IMG/VR virus record: IMGVR_UViG_3300021964_000069
Coordinates: 1 to 59,799 of that record
DNA: 59,799 bases
Direction: 5' to 3' (one strand)
DNA from: a virus
How positions within the stretch are numbered: the stretch's first letter is position 1; every line of letters starts with the position of its first letter. The notes under the pieces were generated by a model, which saw only the letters and a list, made by a program, of their open reading frames with translations, had not been told where the DNA came from and did not search any database. Of this stretch, positions 35,911-45,929 are shown one piece after another. The position numbers were made by a program, and so were the translations under genes.

Positions 35911-38138
35911 TGTATAAGCAAACACTCTACAATATAATTATAGACCACGTTGACACCAAAGAGGTTAAAAAAAATAATAAAGGCAAAAAGTACAAATACG
36001 GTTATAACGAAGATCTTGATTGTGTTATAATAAGTAAAGACGGTACAATTGGTGAGATATATGAGATTCAAGGTCTTAAGGTAGCAATACCTCAAACCCC
36101 TGAAAAAATAGATGGTCAAAATTTAAAAAAAGCAGATCAGGTATTTAAAAGAAGGGAAAGACCAGAATCATTAAGAAAAATTAAATCTGTACACGATTTT
36201 AAACATCAGCCAGAAGAAGTTAAAGAAAACTACTACCAGTATATTGATACTGAGTTTAATAGGCGCAATGATGGCTATTGGTTTATGTGTAATGGCGAAC
36301 CCTGCTATATTACAGGGTCACATTATATGTACCTCAATTGGACAAAGATTGATGTTGGAGCACCAGACTTTAGACAAGCAAACAAGATATTTTATTACTT
36401 CTGGGAAGCATGTAAAGCAGACGATAGATGTTACGGAATGTGCTACCTCAAAAATAGACGGTCTGGCTTTAGCTTCATGGCATCGTCAGAAACAGTTAAT
36501 CTTGCAACAACCTCAAGAGATTCAAGATTTGGTATTTTATCAAAGACAGGAGGCGACGCAAAAAAAATGTTTACCGATAAAGTAGTTCCAATATCTATTA
36601 ATTATCCTTTCTTTTTTAAGCCAATACAAGATGGTATGGAGCGGCCTAAAACAGAATTGTCATATAAGGTTCCATCAAGAAGACTTACTAGAAATTCATT
36701 TAAAGAAAATGATGACGAACTAGTGGGTCAGGGACTTGATACTACAATAGACTGGAAAAATACTGGAGATAATAGTTATGATGGGGAAAAATTAATTTTA
36801 TTAGTACATGATGAATCCGGCAAATGGGAACGACCAGATAATATATTAAATAACTGGCGAGTAACTAAAACGTGTTTACGTTTAGGTGCAAGAGTTGTTG
36901 GCAAATGTATGATGGGCTCTACGTCTAACGCTTTAGACAAAGGTGGCGATAACTTTAAAAAACTTTATTATGGCTCAGATGTTAGAGAACGAAATAAAAA
37001 TGGCCAGACTACAAGTGGATTATACGCTTTGTTCATACCTATGGAATGGGGATACGAAGGATTCATTGATAAGTATGGCTACCCTGTCTTCAATACACCA
37101 CAAAAAGCGGTTGAAGGAATTAGCGGGGGTACTATCACTACAGGAGTTATTGAACACTGGGAAAATGAAGTTGAAGGATTAAAAAATGATGCAGATGCTT
37201 TAAATGAATATTACAGACAATTTCCAAGAAGCGAAAAGCATGCATTTAGAGATGAAACTTTAAATTCATTATTTAATTTAACAAAAATATACGAACAGAT
37301 TGACCATAATGAAGAAATGGCAATGAATGGTTATGTTGTTCGCGGAAGTTTTTCTTGGAAAAACGGTATAAAAGATTCAGAAGTTATTTGGACACCAAAT
37401 AGAAATGGAAGATTTTTAGTAAGCTGGTTACCAAAAGCTGAATTAAGAAATAATGTAATTGAAAAAAATGGAATAAAATATCCAGGCAATGAAGGCTTTG
37501 GTTATTTTGGATGCGACTCATACGATATATCAGGTACAGTTGGGGGAGGCGGTTCTAATGGAGCATTGCACGGCTTAACAACGTTTTCAATGAATCCAGA
37601 TTTTCCGTCAAGCAAATTCTTTTTAGAATATATTGCTAGGCCTCAAACAGCTGAAATATTTTTTGAAGATGTATTAATGGCTACGGCATTTTATGGCATG
37701 GCAATACTTGCAGAAAATAACAAGCCTAGATTACTATATCATTTTAAAAGAAGAGGTTATAGAGGGTTTTCTATGAACCGACCAGATAAATTGCGGGCCA
37801 CATTGTCAAAAACAGAAGCTGAACTTGGGGGTATACCAAATACATCGGAGGATATACGACAAGCGCATGCTGCTGCTATTGAATCCTATATAGAAGAAAA
37901 TGTTGGCAATCTTGGTGACAATTATGGAAATATGTATTTTCAAAGAACATTAGAAGATTGGGCTAAATTTGATATATCAAAACGAACAGCGCATGATGCG
38001 TCAATTAGTAGCGGCCTTGCAATAATGGCTTGCAGAAAACATTTATATAGACCAAGACAAGAGAAATCAACAAAAAAACTTAATTTTTCATTCTCAAGAT
38101 ATAAGAATGAAGGAAATAAAAGTGTGTTAATTAAATAA
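35910..38138 (+). CDS. Terminase large subunit
   Basis: This 742-residue packaging motor has an N-terminal ATPase with an atypical Walker A, LKNRRSGFSF (about 180-189), and Walker B LILLVHDE (Asp301-Glu302). A C-terminal RNase H-like nuclease shows an acidic FGYFGCDSYD (Asp537) and a later helix-rich region. The long N-terminal 110 residues are unusual. Length and KNRRSGFS-type P-loop recall crAss-like and related phage terminases; relationship needs a tree. It drives DNA into the head and cuts the genome. Confidence 0.88.
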   Translation: MYKQTLYNIIIDHVDTKEVKKNNKGKKYKYGYNEDLDCVIISKDGTIGEIYEIQGLKVAIPQTPEKIDGQNLKKADQVFKRRERPESLRKIKSVHDFKHQPEEVKENYYQYIDTEFNRRNDGYWFMCNGEPCYITGSHYMYLNWTKIDVGAPDFRQANKIFYYFWEACKADDRCYGMCYLKNRRSGFSFMASSETVNLATTSRDSRFGILSKTGGDAKKMFTDKVVPISINYPFFFKPIQDGMERPKTELSYKVPSRRLTRNSFKENDDELVGQGLDTTIDWKNTGDNSYDGEKLILLVHDESGKWERPDNILNNWRVTKTCLRLGARVVGKCMMGSTSNALDKGGDNFKKLYYGSDVRERNKNGQTTSGLYALFIPMEWGYEGFIDKYGYPVFNTPQKAVEGISGGTITTGVIEHWENEVEGLKNDADALNEYYRQFPRSEKHAFRDETLNSLFNLTKIYEQIDHNEEMAMNGYVVRGSFSWKNGIKDSEVIWTPNRNGRFLVSWLPKAELRNNVIEKNGIKYPGNEGFGYFGCDSYDISGTVGGGGSNGALHGLTTFSMNPDFPSSKFFLEYIARPQTAEIFFEDVLMATAFYGMAILAENNKPRLLYHFKRRGYRGFSMNRPDKLRATLSKTEAELGGIPNTSEDIRQAHAAAIESYIEENVGNLGDNYGNMYFQRTLEDWAKFDISKRTAHDASISSGLAIMACRKHLYRPRQEKSTKKLNFSFSRYKNEGNKSVLIK

Positions 38139-38140
38139 AT

Positions 38141-40549
38141 ATGGCATATAACACCAAAACAAATATTGAATTTCCTAGCCAAGCGGTGCTTGACATAGAG
38201 AAACAATCAATAGAATACGGTACAAAAGTAGCTAAGGCAATTGAGCGCGATTGGTTCAATAAAGACGGCTCTTCTGGAAAATTTTATCAGTCAAGAGACG
38301 AATATCATAGGCTAAGGCTATACGCTAGAGGTGAACAATCTATAAGAAAATATAAAGATGAATTTGCTATTAATGGAGATTTATCATATCTTAATTTAGA
38401 TTGGAAACCAGTGCCTATTATTCCTAAGTTTGTTGATATAGTCGTAAACGGAATGCAAGATCGGCTTTTTTCAATAAAAGCGTTTGCACAAGATCCTATA
38501 TCAACAGGTAGAAGAACGCAATTTGTAAATTCTATACAAAGGGATATTAACGCAAGAAGCTTAATAGACAATATTAAAAATACGTTAGGTGTAGATGTTA
38601 GAAACGTACCTGATGATGAAGCCCCTCAAAATACAGAGGAGCTTGAGCTTTACATGCAACTTCAATACAAACAAAGCATTGAGATAGCTCAGGAACAGGC
38701 TATACAAAATATATTTCTTAGCAATAAATATAAGGAAATAAAAAAACGTATAGACTACGATATAGCGGTAATTGGTATTGGAGTAGCAAAACATTCATTT
38801 AATAATACAGATGGCATTAAACTGGATTATGTTGATCCAGCTAATTTAGTTTGGTCTTATACAGAAGATCCAAATTTTCAAGACTGTTATTATTTTGGAG
38901 AAATTAAAAGAGTAAAAATAAATGAATTAAAGAAAGAGTTTCCTGATTTAACTATGGAAGCTTTGGAAAAAATAAGACAAAAAGGAAATTCCTATAATTC
39001 TTATTCAAATTCTTTAAGCAATAGTGGGGAAGATGAAGATAATAATACTGTAACATTATTATATTTTAATTGGAAAACTTTTGAAAATAATGTTTACAAA
39101 ATAAAAGAAACAACTTTTGGCGGAGCACGAGCAATAGAAAAGCCAGACTCATTTAATCCTCCAAAAGATAAAAGAACAAGGTTTGAAAGAGTAGCTCAAT
39201 CAAGAGAAGTAATATATGAAGGAGTTTATGTTTTAGGTAATGAAACTTTATTAAAGTGGGAAAAAGCGACTAATATGATTCGTCCTTATTCTAATACGAA
39301 TAAAGTTTTAATGAATTATATAGTTTCTGCTCCTAGAATATATAAAGGAAAAATTGACTCTCTTGTTGCTAAAATGGCTCCCTATGCTGATTTAATTCAG
39401 CTAACCCATTTAAAAATGCAGCAAGCTATTCAAAGGATGACTCCATCGGGGGTATATATTGATGCTGATGGCTTAGCAGAAATTGATTTAGGTAATGGGA
39501 CTAGCTATAATCCTCAAGAAGCATTAAATATGTATTTTCAAACGGGATCTATTATTGGCAGATCATTAACCGTTGAAGGCGACCCTAACCCTGGAAAAGT
39601 TCCAATTCAAGAATTACCCGGGGGAGGTGGAAATCAAGTTCAATTGCTTATTGGAGCTTATAACCAGTATTTACAAATGATACGTGATATTACTGGATTG
39701 AACGAGGCTCGTGATGGATCAGATCCAGATCCTAAAGCTTTAGTGGGCGTTCAAAAATTAGCAGCCGCTAATAGCAACGTTGCTACTAGACATATATTAG
39801 ATAGTAGTATGTTTATAACAAATACTTTAGCAGAAGCAATTTCATTAAGATTTAAGGATATGCTAGAGTTCCATCCTACTAAAGAAGCTTTTATAAGTGC
39901 GTTAGGGCAATTCACAGTAGGTGCATTAGAAGAAATGAATAATTTGCATATTCACGATTTTGGTATATTTTTAGAATTAGAACCAGATCAGCAAGAAAAG
40001 CAATTATTAGAAACTAATATACAAATGGCTCTTTCTCAACAAGGAATAAATCTTGAGGACGCAATAGATATTAGAGAAATTAAAAATATAAAGTTAGCAA
40101 ATCAACTATTAAAAGTTAGAAGACAAAGAAAAGAAATTGCTGACCAACAAAAAGCTCAAGCAGCTTCAGTTGCTCAAGCTGAAGCGCAGGGACAAGCCCA
40201 AATACAAATTGAACAAGCAAAAGCTCAATCCGCTCAAATAAAAGCTGAATCTACAATTCAAATTTCTAGTGCAGAAAATGAAATGGATATTAAAAAGCTT
40301 GAAATTGAAGCTAAAACAAAAAAAGAGCTAATGTATTATGAATATGAGCTTAATGTTAAATTAAAAGAGCTAGAACTACAAGCTCAAAAAGAATTAGCAG
40401 ATAAACAAGCAAGAACGCAGGAAAAAATTGCAGACAAAAAAGCATCAATAACTGGGCCACCAAAAACGGAAAAACCCAAAAAATCTTTTGAATCAAAAGG
40501 CAATGATGTATTAGGAGGTTTTGATCTTTCAAGATTTGAGCCAAAATAA
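38141..40549 (+). CDS. Portal protein
   Basis: This 802-residue protein follows the terminase and forms the dodecameric ring for DNA entry. Supporting features: an alpha/beta body with LYARGEQSIRKYKDEF and PKFVDIVVNGMQDRLFSI, the helical wing with IRDITGLNEARDGSDPDPKALVGVQKLAAANSN and the C-terminal long glutamine/alanine/lysine helix (about 640-760), typical of a barrel or crown. It is larger than many portals (about 500-600), mainly by this C-terminal helix, similar to crAss-like portals. Confidence 0.85.
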   Translation: MAYNTKTNIEFPSQAVLDIEKQSIEYGTKVAKAIERDWFNKDGSSGKFYQSRDEYHRLRLYARGEQSIRKYKDEFAINGDLSYLNLDWKPVPIIPKFVDIVVNGMQDRLFSIKAFAQDPISTGRRTQFVNSIQRDINARSLIDNIKNTLGVDVRNVPDDEAPQNTEELELYMQLQYKQSIEIAQEQAIQNIFLSNKYKEIKKRIDYDIAVIGIGVAKHSFNNTDGIKLDYVDPANLVWSYTEDPNFQDCYYFGEIKRVKINELKKEFPDLTMEALEKIRQKGNSYNSYSNSLSNSGEDEDNNTVTLLYFNWKTFENNVYKIKETTFGGARAIEKPDSFNPPKDKRTRFERVAQSREVIYEGVYVLGNETLLKWEKATNMIRPYSNTNKVLMNYIVSAPRIYKGKIDSLVAKMAPYADLIQLTHLKMQQAIQRMTPSGVYIDADGLAEIDLGNGTSYNPQEALNMYFQTGSIIGRSLTVEGDPNPGKVPIQELPGGGGNQVQLLIGAYNQYLQMIRDITGLNEARDGSDPDPKALVGVQKLAAANSNVATRHILDSSMFITNTLAEAISLRFKDMLEFHPTKEAFISALGQFTVGALEEMNNLHIHDFGIFLELEPDQQEKQLLETNIQMALSQQGINLEDAIDIREIKNIKLANQLLKVRRQRKEIADQQKAQAASVAQAEAQGQAQIQIEQAKAQSAQIKAESTIQISSAENEMDIKKLEIEAKTKKELMYYEYELNVKLKELELQAQKELADKQARTQEKIADKKASITGPPKTEKPKKSFESKGNDVLGGFDLSRFEPK

Positions 40550-40577
40550 AAAATAAATTATTATATTATATTATATT

Positions 40578-41810
40578 ATGGAAGAACAAGTTGAAGTAAA
40601 AAGTGTTGAAAGTACAGAAAATGTTTCAACACAAGAAAAAGAAGCTGCTATTTTGCAAGAAGCTATTGATGGTGGCGAAGTAGATTCTAATTATGGGTTT
40701 CAAGACGATGGCGTTTACCGCGTAAATGTTGATGCCCCACCAAAACAACAAGAAGATGCCATTCAAGAGCAAGAAGCAGAGAGCATATCTGTGGATGAAA
40801 CATCCGGAGATAGCGAAAAAGTGGACGAACAAGTACGGGTCGAAAATACAGAAGACCAAGAAGAAGAAAAGGTAGCTGTATTAGAAAAAATAATTGATGA
40901 AAGTACAGAAGAGGCTGCTATTGAAAAAATAGAAAATCAAAAGCCGCCAGAAGAAGTAGTCCAAGATAATAAACAACTAGCTGTAGAATATCCGGAAGAT
41001 ATTCAAAAATTAGTTAGCTTTATGGAAGAAACAGGAGGGTCTTTAGAAGATTATGTAAGTCTTAATAGAGATTACTCAAATATGAATAGTTCTTCTTTAA
41101 TATACGAATATTTAAAAAACACAAAACCTCATTTAGATAATGAAGATATAAACTTTTTAATGCAAAAAGAGTTTGCTTATGATGAAGAAACAGCTGAACC
41201 TTCTGAAATTAAAGCGAAACAATTAGCATTTAAAGAAAAAATGTATGAAGCTCAAAAGTATTTCAATGATTCAAAGGAAAAATACTACGCTGATCTTAAG
41301 TTAAGAAAGCAAACTAGTATTCCTGACGAATACAAAGAAGCTATTGAGTTTTATAATGAAAACCAAGAAGCTTTAAAGCAGAATGAACAATTAAGAGAAG
41401 ATTTTGGTCTTAAAACAAATAAAGTTTTTAACGAAGAATTTAAAGGTTTTGAATTCAAGGTAGGTGAAGACAAATATAGATTTAAGATTGAAAATCCGCT
41501 AAAAGTAAAAGAAGTGCAAAGTGATTTTAGAAATTTTGCAGAGCTTTTTATGGACAAAGAAAAAACTTTTATTGATAAACCGTTGGAATATCATAAAGCT
41601 CTATATGTTGGCGCAAATGCCGACAAAGTAGCTACACATTTTTATGAGCAAGGCCGTGCTGATGCTATAAAAGAAGCTGCTAGAAAAGCAAAAAATATAG
41701 ATATGCAACCAAGATCGGATAATTCAAGCATCAGTACACCTACTGGTCAAAAAATAAAAGTTATTTCAGGGAATTCTTCGGATAAGCTTCGAATAAAATG
41801 GAACAAATAA
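40578..41810 (+). CDS. Scaffolding-like protein, 410 aa
   Basis: A very acidic N-terminal half (EVESTENVSTQEKEAAIL... ESISVDETSGDSEKVDEQV) is followed by helical coils and a basic C-terminal end (GQKIKVISGNSSDKLRIKWNK). Position between portal and major capsid genes and charge layout fit a head scaffolding protein. It has an ATTATATTATATTATATT leader repeated before the gene at 43430. No protease domain is seen. Confidence 0.7.
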   Translation: MEEQVEVKSVESTENVSTQEKEAAILQEAIDGGEVDSNYGFQDDGVYRVNVDAPPKQQEDAIQEQEAESISVDETSGDSEKVDEQVRVENTEDQEEEKVAVLEKIIDESTEEAAIEKIENQKPPEEVVQDNKQLAVEYPEDIQKLVSFMEETGGSLEDYVSLNRDYSNMNSSSLIYEYLKNTKPHLDNEDINFLMQKEFAYDEETAEPSEIKAKQLAFKEKMYEAQKYFNDSKEKYYADLKLRKQTSIPDEYKEAIEFYNENQEALKQNEQLREDFGLKTNKVFNEEFKGFEFKVGEDKYRFKIENPLKVKEVQSDFRNFAELFMDKEKTFIDKPLEYHKALYVGANADKVATHFYEQGRADAIKEAARKAKNIDMQPRSDNSSISTPTGQKIKVISGNSSDKLRIKWNK

Positions 41811-41833
41811 CTTAATTTTAAAAACATTTAACA

Positions 41834-43360
41834 ATGGCTTTTACAAGTGGAGTACCAGCAGCTTTGCAACCAACTCAAAGCAAAGCTCTTTATACTGGTA
41901 ACTATATTGATTTTACAGACAGCTCATTTAATCAGTGGGCACAACAATTTTTACCTGATGTATACGAACAAGAAGTAGAGCGTTACGGAAATCGTTCTAT
42001 CGGATCTTTCCTTCGTATGGTATCAGCAGAAATGCCTTCATCTTCAGACCAGATTATTTGGACTGAGCAAGGCAGATTGCATACTCGTTATGCTAATATT
42101 ATTTACTTAAGCTCAGCAGCTACTATGCCTACTTCAGGAACTACTGCTGGAACAGCTACTTTATCTGCTTCTGGTGGACAAGTCATGAACTTTACTGTTC
42201 CTACCTCTCAGCCAACAAGCTTAGGTATTACAACTCAAGGAACTACAGCTGTTAACTTCCGTAAAGGACAAACAGTTATGATCCAAGCACAATCATCCGC
42301 TACTTCTGGAATTGGAGGCACTGGATCTGTTGTTAAAGGTATCGTAACTAATGTATCTGGACAATACTTCCAAGTTAAAACTTTAACTGGAACTCCAGCT
42401 ATTCTTAATACTGAAAGATTTACAGCTCTTGCTTACGGATCTGAATTTGCAAAAGGATCTTCTAACTTTACTGAAAAGCTAGATCCTAGCTATGCTACAT
42501 TTAATAACAGCCCTGTTATTCTTAAGGAGCATTATTCTATCAACGGTTCTGACACTGCTCAAATCGGATGGATTGAAGTTACTTCCGAAAACGGAGCTTC
42601 TGGATACTTATGGTATTTAAAATCTGAGCACGAAAATAGATTACGTTGGGAAGATTATTTAGAAATGGCAATGGTTGAAGGTGTTGAGCAAAATGGTACT
42701 GGAGCTACTCTAGACTTTTACGATTCAAACATTACAGCTACTGCTAAAGGTTCTGAAGGATTCTTTGCTGCTATTGAAGCTCGTGGTAATGTATACTCTG
42801 ACTTTGGGGCTCAAGCTTCTGGAGGTGCATTAACTGATTTTGATGCTGTTCTTAAGCAATTAGATAAGCAAGGAGCAATCGAAGAAAATATGCTTTTCTT
42901 AGGTCGTGATCTTTCTTTAGAAATTGATGACATCCTAGCACAACAAAATGGTGGATACTCAGGAGGTACTTCTTTCGGTGTATTCAACAACAGCGAGGAT
43001 ATGGCTCTTAACTTAGGATTTACTGGATACCGTAGAGGTTCTTATGATTTCTATAAAACTGACTGGAAATACTTAAATGATTTCTCTACTCGTGGAGGTT
43101 TCAAAGATATTGAAGGTGTATTAGTACCTGCTGGTACTTCTACAGTTTATGATCAAGTACTTGGTAAAAACATCAAGAGACCATTCTTGCATGTACGTTA
43201 CCGTGCTTCTGAAACAGAAAACAGAAAAAACAAATCTTGGGTTACAGGATCTGTTGGAGGTGCTTCTAACTCACCAATTGATGAGATGAGAATGCATTAT
43301 CTATCTGAAAGATGTTTAATTGTACAAGGAGCTAACAATTTCGTATTGTTTAAAGCTTAA
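41834..43360 (+). CDS. Major capsid protein
   Basis: This 508-residue protein (MAFTSGVPAALQPTQSKALYTGNYIDFTDSSFNQWAQQFLPDV...) follows scaffold and portal genes. The HK97 fold is inferred from size, position and pattern: an N-terminal arm, a long helix region (LKSEHENRLRWEDYLEMAMVEG) and beta-rich P-domain. It is coded with a noticeably different codon mix from its neighbours (many ctt, act and tct), which suits a very highly expressed gene. A hairpin follows the stop. Confidence 0.85.
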   Translation: MAFTSGVPAALQPTQSKALYTGNYIDFTDSSFNQWAQQFLPDVYEQEVERYGNRSIGSFLRMVSAEMPSSSDQIIWTEQGRLHTRYANIIYLSSAATMPTSGTTAGTATLSASGGQVMNFTVPTSQPTSLGITTQGTTAVNFRKGQTVMIQAQSSATSGIGGTGSVVKGIVTNVSGQYFQVKTLTGTPAILNTERFTALAYGSEFAKGSSNFTEKLDPSYATFNNSPVILKEHYSINGSDTAQIGWIEVTSENGASGYLWYLKSEHENRLRWEDYLEMAMVEGVEQNGTGATLDFYDSNITATAKGSEGFFAAIEARGNVYSDFGAQASGGALTDFDAVLKQLDKQGAIEENMLFLGRDLSLEIDDILAQQNGGYSGGTSFGVFNNSEDMALNLGFTGYRRGSYDFYKTDWKYLNDFSTRGGFKDIEGVLVPAGTSTVYDQVLGKNIKRPFLHVRYRASETENRKNKSWVTGSVGGASNSPIDEMRMHYLSERCLIVQGANNFVLFKA

Positions 43361-43368
43361 TATTTATT

Positions 43369-43404
43369 AGAGGACGGGGTGGCATAAGCTGCCCCATATC
43401 CTCT
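43369..43404 (+). terminator. Hairpin after major capsid gene
   Basis: A near-perfect inverted repeat, AGAGGA-c-GGGG...CCCC-ata-TCCTCT, with the inner GGC/GCT loop, begins 9 bases after the capsid stop codon. No U-run follows, so it may be a transcription attenuator, an mRNA stabiliser or an RNase processing site that keeps capsid mRNA abundant. Confidence 0.65.
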
Positions 43405-43429
43405 ATATTTAATCTTATTATATTATATT

Positions 43430-44203
43430 ATGGAAGCTACAAAAAAAGCCCCAGCACACAAAATTGAAAAAGGCTGGGAAATCAAAGATCGAATATATGT
43501 TTTAGCTGGCGGTAAAGCTCCAATTAGCTGGACCGTTCAATCAAAGCATACAATTAGAAAACCACTTTTTTGGTTTGATGAAGAAAACGGAGAAAATAAA
43601 GAAATACGTTATGCAACAAATCAAAAATCATTATTTGTTGATGAACAAACTGGATACGCTACTCTAGGTCACGTTATTTTTTATGATGGCGTTTTAGAAG
43701 TGCCAAGACAACAACAAAATTTACAAAAATTAATGTCTTTATATCATCCACAAGCAAACATGCTTTGGACAGAGATTGATGAAGTAAAAGAAGCTACTGA
43801 CGAAGTTGAATCATTAGAGCTAGAACTAGAAGCATTAAATCTTGTTAGAACTTTAGATATTGAACACTTAGAAGCAATTATGAGAACTGAACTTGGTTCT
43901 GCTGTTGCTGGAATGTCTTCTAAAGAATTAAAAAGAGATGCTTATAGGTTTGCTCAAGATGACCCGGAGCTATTTATTGAACTATCTCAAGATGAAGATA
44001 TAAAACTTAGAAACCTAGCTAATAGAGCGGTTGAAATTGGTTTATTAAATTTAACTGATGACGGCACTGTATTTAAATTAGCAAATGGTAAAAAGGTAAT
44101 GACTGTACCTTTTGATCAACATCCTTATGGAGCATTAGCTGCATACTTTAAAACAGATGAAGGTGTTGATTTAATGAAGTCTATTATGAAAAAAATTTCA
44201 TAA
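43430..44203 (+). CDS. Hypothetical head-associated protein, 257 aa
   Basis: A mixed alpha/beta protein with a compact N-terminal beta domain (KGWEIKDRIYVLAGGKAPISWTVQSKHTIRKPLFWFD... ATNQKSLFVDEQTGYATLGHVIFYDGVLEVP), then a helical region (LELELEALNLVRTLDIEHLEAIMRTELGS). It lies between the capsid and connector genes, so it could be a head decoration or adaptor protein. No family is recognised. Confidence 0.62.
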   Translation: MEATKKAPAHKIEKGWEIKDRIYVLAGGKAPISWTVQSKHTIRKPLFWFDEENGENKEIRYATNQKSLFVDEQTGYATLGHVIFYDGVLEVPRQQQNLQKLMSLYHPQANMLWTEIDEVKEATDEVESLELELEALNLVRTLDIEHLEAIMRTELGSAVAGMSSKELKRDAYRFAQDDPELFIELSQDEDIKLRNLANRAVEIGLLNLTDDGTVFKLANGKKVMTVPFDQHPYGALAAYFKTDEGVDLMKSIMKKIS

Positions 44204-44209
44204 GATACA

Positions 44210-44240
44210 GGGTATAAAGCGAGAAATTAGCTTTATATCC
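44210..44240 (+). terminator. Hairpin between head genes
   Basis: GGGTATAAAGC and GCTTTATATCC form an 11-bp stem with one G-U pair and a 9-base loop (GAGAAATTA). It begins 6 bases after the upstream stop. No U-tract follows; as with the capsid hairpin, partial termination or mRNA stabilisation is likely. Confidence 0.6.
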
Positions 44241-44259
44241 ACTAATTAATAATCTACGC

Positions 44260-45003
44260 ATGGTAAATATAAACGAAGTATATAATATTGTACTTACTAT
44301 TACTAATAAAGATAATAGAGGTTATATAACTCCCGAAGAGTTTAATAACTTAGCTGATCAAGCACAAAATGAAATATTTGAAAGCTATTTTAATAAACAA
44401 TTAATGTATGAATCAAATATAGCTATTAATACTGATTTTTCTGATCCAGAGCTATTAACTTCTGAAAAAATAAATATATTTTATAATTCATCTACATTAA
44501 CTTTATCAAATCAACTTTGGAGTTTACCTGATGATTTATATAAAATAGGTGTGGTATCTGTAAATAGCGTTGATGCCGACTTAGCTTCACATAAAGATTT
44601 AAAATATATTAATTTATCACCATTAACAGCTCCAGTTGCTGATCAGCCGGTGTATACTATAAATGGTAATGCTATAAAAATATATCCATCAAGCGTAACA
44701 ACTGGCGTTTTATTAGAATATTTAAAAAAGCCAAATAAGCCTAAATGGGGTTATTTAATGCCTACAGCTTCTCAAATAGCTTCTGGTGTTCCAAATAAGC
44801 CTATATATGATTCAACTGTTTTTGATCCAACTACGGACGATTATGGGACTACTAGCAAGTCATTAAACTTTGAGTTACACTCTTCTGAAAAAAATGAATT
44901 AGTTTATAAAATATTAACTCTTGCCGGTGTAATTATAAAACAAGCAGATGTAGCTGGTTTTGGACAACAAAAAGAACAACAATTACAAGTAACTGAACAA
45001 TAA
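44260..45003 (+). CDS. Head-tail connector-like protein, 247 aa
   Basis: It begins MVNINEVYNIVLTITNKDNRGYITPEEFNNLADQAQNEIFESYFNKQL, a helical connector-like start I associate with ring or stopper proteins of Bacteroidota phages, then beta strands (NGNAIKIYPSSVTTGVLLEYLKKPNKPKWGY). It is followed at once by another connector-like gene. The assignment is by pattern and position. Confidence 0.6.
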   Translation: MVNINEVYNIVLTITNKDNRGYITPEEFNNLADQAQNEIFESYFNKQLMYESNIAINTDFSDPELLTSEKINIFYNSSTLTLSNQLWSLPDDLYKIGVVSVNSVDADLASHKDLKYINLSPLTAPVADQPVYTINGNAIKIYPSSVTTGVLLEYLKKPNKPKWGYLMPTASQIASGVPNKPIYDSTVFDPTTDDYGTTSKSLNFELHSSEKNELVYKILTLAGVIIKQADVAGFGQQKEQQLQVTEQ

Positions 45004-45926
45004 TGGCAATATCAAGAAAACCTTTAGACGTAGATAATTACTCAGCAGCAGAAGGAGGAACAGGCACTGCGATTCCTGGATACTATAGTAGAGTTCATCT
45101 AAACGATATTATAAATAATTTTATAATTGCTTATATTGGGGATGGTAAAGTTCTTACTAAAGTACCAAGATATGAAGTTGCGTTTTGGGCACAGCGTTCT
45201 GTTCAAGAATTTAGCTATGATATATTCCATGCAGAAAAAAATATTGAAATTGAATTAAGTTCTACGCTACAGCTATCATTGCCTTCTGACTACGTTAATT
45301 ATGTTAAAATTGCGTATGTAGACGCAAACGGGAATCATCGTCCAATACAAAATGCTAAATACGTAAAACCAACAAAAGCTGTTTCTCAGGATCAAGATTA
45401 TAAATATTTGTATGATCAAGAAGGGAATTTAACATTTAATGAAATGTCAGAAACAGCGGAACGTTTCCAGTCTTCTGAAAGATTTCTTACTACAAAAGAT
45501 TTTCAAAATTATTATGATGGGTACCACGATCACGAGGACCTTTCGGCTTACGGAAGAAGATTTGGTTCTGAACCCGAAAGACAAAATATAAATGGTAGCT
45601 ATGTGTTAGATTTAGAAGCTGGTAAAATATATTTTGATTCATTTTTTAGCGAGGGCGATTTAATATCAATACAATATATATCTGATGGCCTTGGCGACAA
45701 TGGTAATTTTGAAAATGTATTAGTTCCTAAACTAGCAGAAGATGCTGTTTATGCTAATATGCTTTATAATTTGTCTAAATTGCGACCCTCAGGAGGACCT
45801 GCTGCAGCTTTATATAAAAAAGAAGCAGCCGCTAAAATGAGAAATGCTAAGCTAAGATTAAATAATCTTAAGTTAGAAGAATTAACACAAGTATTAAGAG
45901 GTAAGTCTAAGTGGATTAAACACTAA
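45003..45926 (+). CDS. Head-tail adaptor / tail tubular protein A-like, 307 aa
   Basis: The segment HLNDIINNFIIAYIGDGKVLTKVPRYEVAFWAQRSVQEFSYDIFHAEKNIEIELSSTLQLSLPSDYVN matches the helix-then-beta arrangement of adaptor/ring proteins in podoviruses and crAss-like phages. The C-terminus has helices and a basic end (RGKSKWIKH). It probably links the portal to the tail tube. It shares its start with the stop of the preceding gene. Confidence 0.65.
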   Translation: MAISRKPLDVDNYSAAEGGTGTAIPGYYSRVHLNDIINNFIIAYIGDGKVLTKVPRYEVAFWAQRSVQEFSYDIFHAEKNIEIELSSTLQLSLPSDYVNYVKIAYVDANGNHRPIQNAKYVKPTKAVSQDQDYKYLYDQEGNLTFNEMSETAERFQSSERFLTTKDFQNYYDGYHDHEDLSAYGRRFGSEPERQNINGSYVLDLEAGKIYFDSFFSEGDLISIQYISDGLGDNGNFENVLVPKLAEDAVYANMLYNLSKLRPSGGPAAALYKKEAAAKMRNAKLRLNNLKLEELTQVLRGKSKWIKH

Positions 45927-45929
45927 AAT

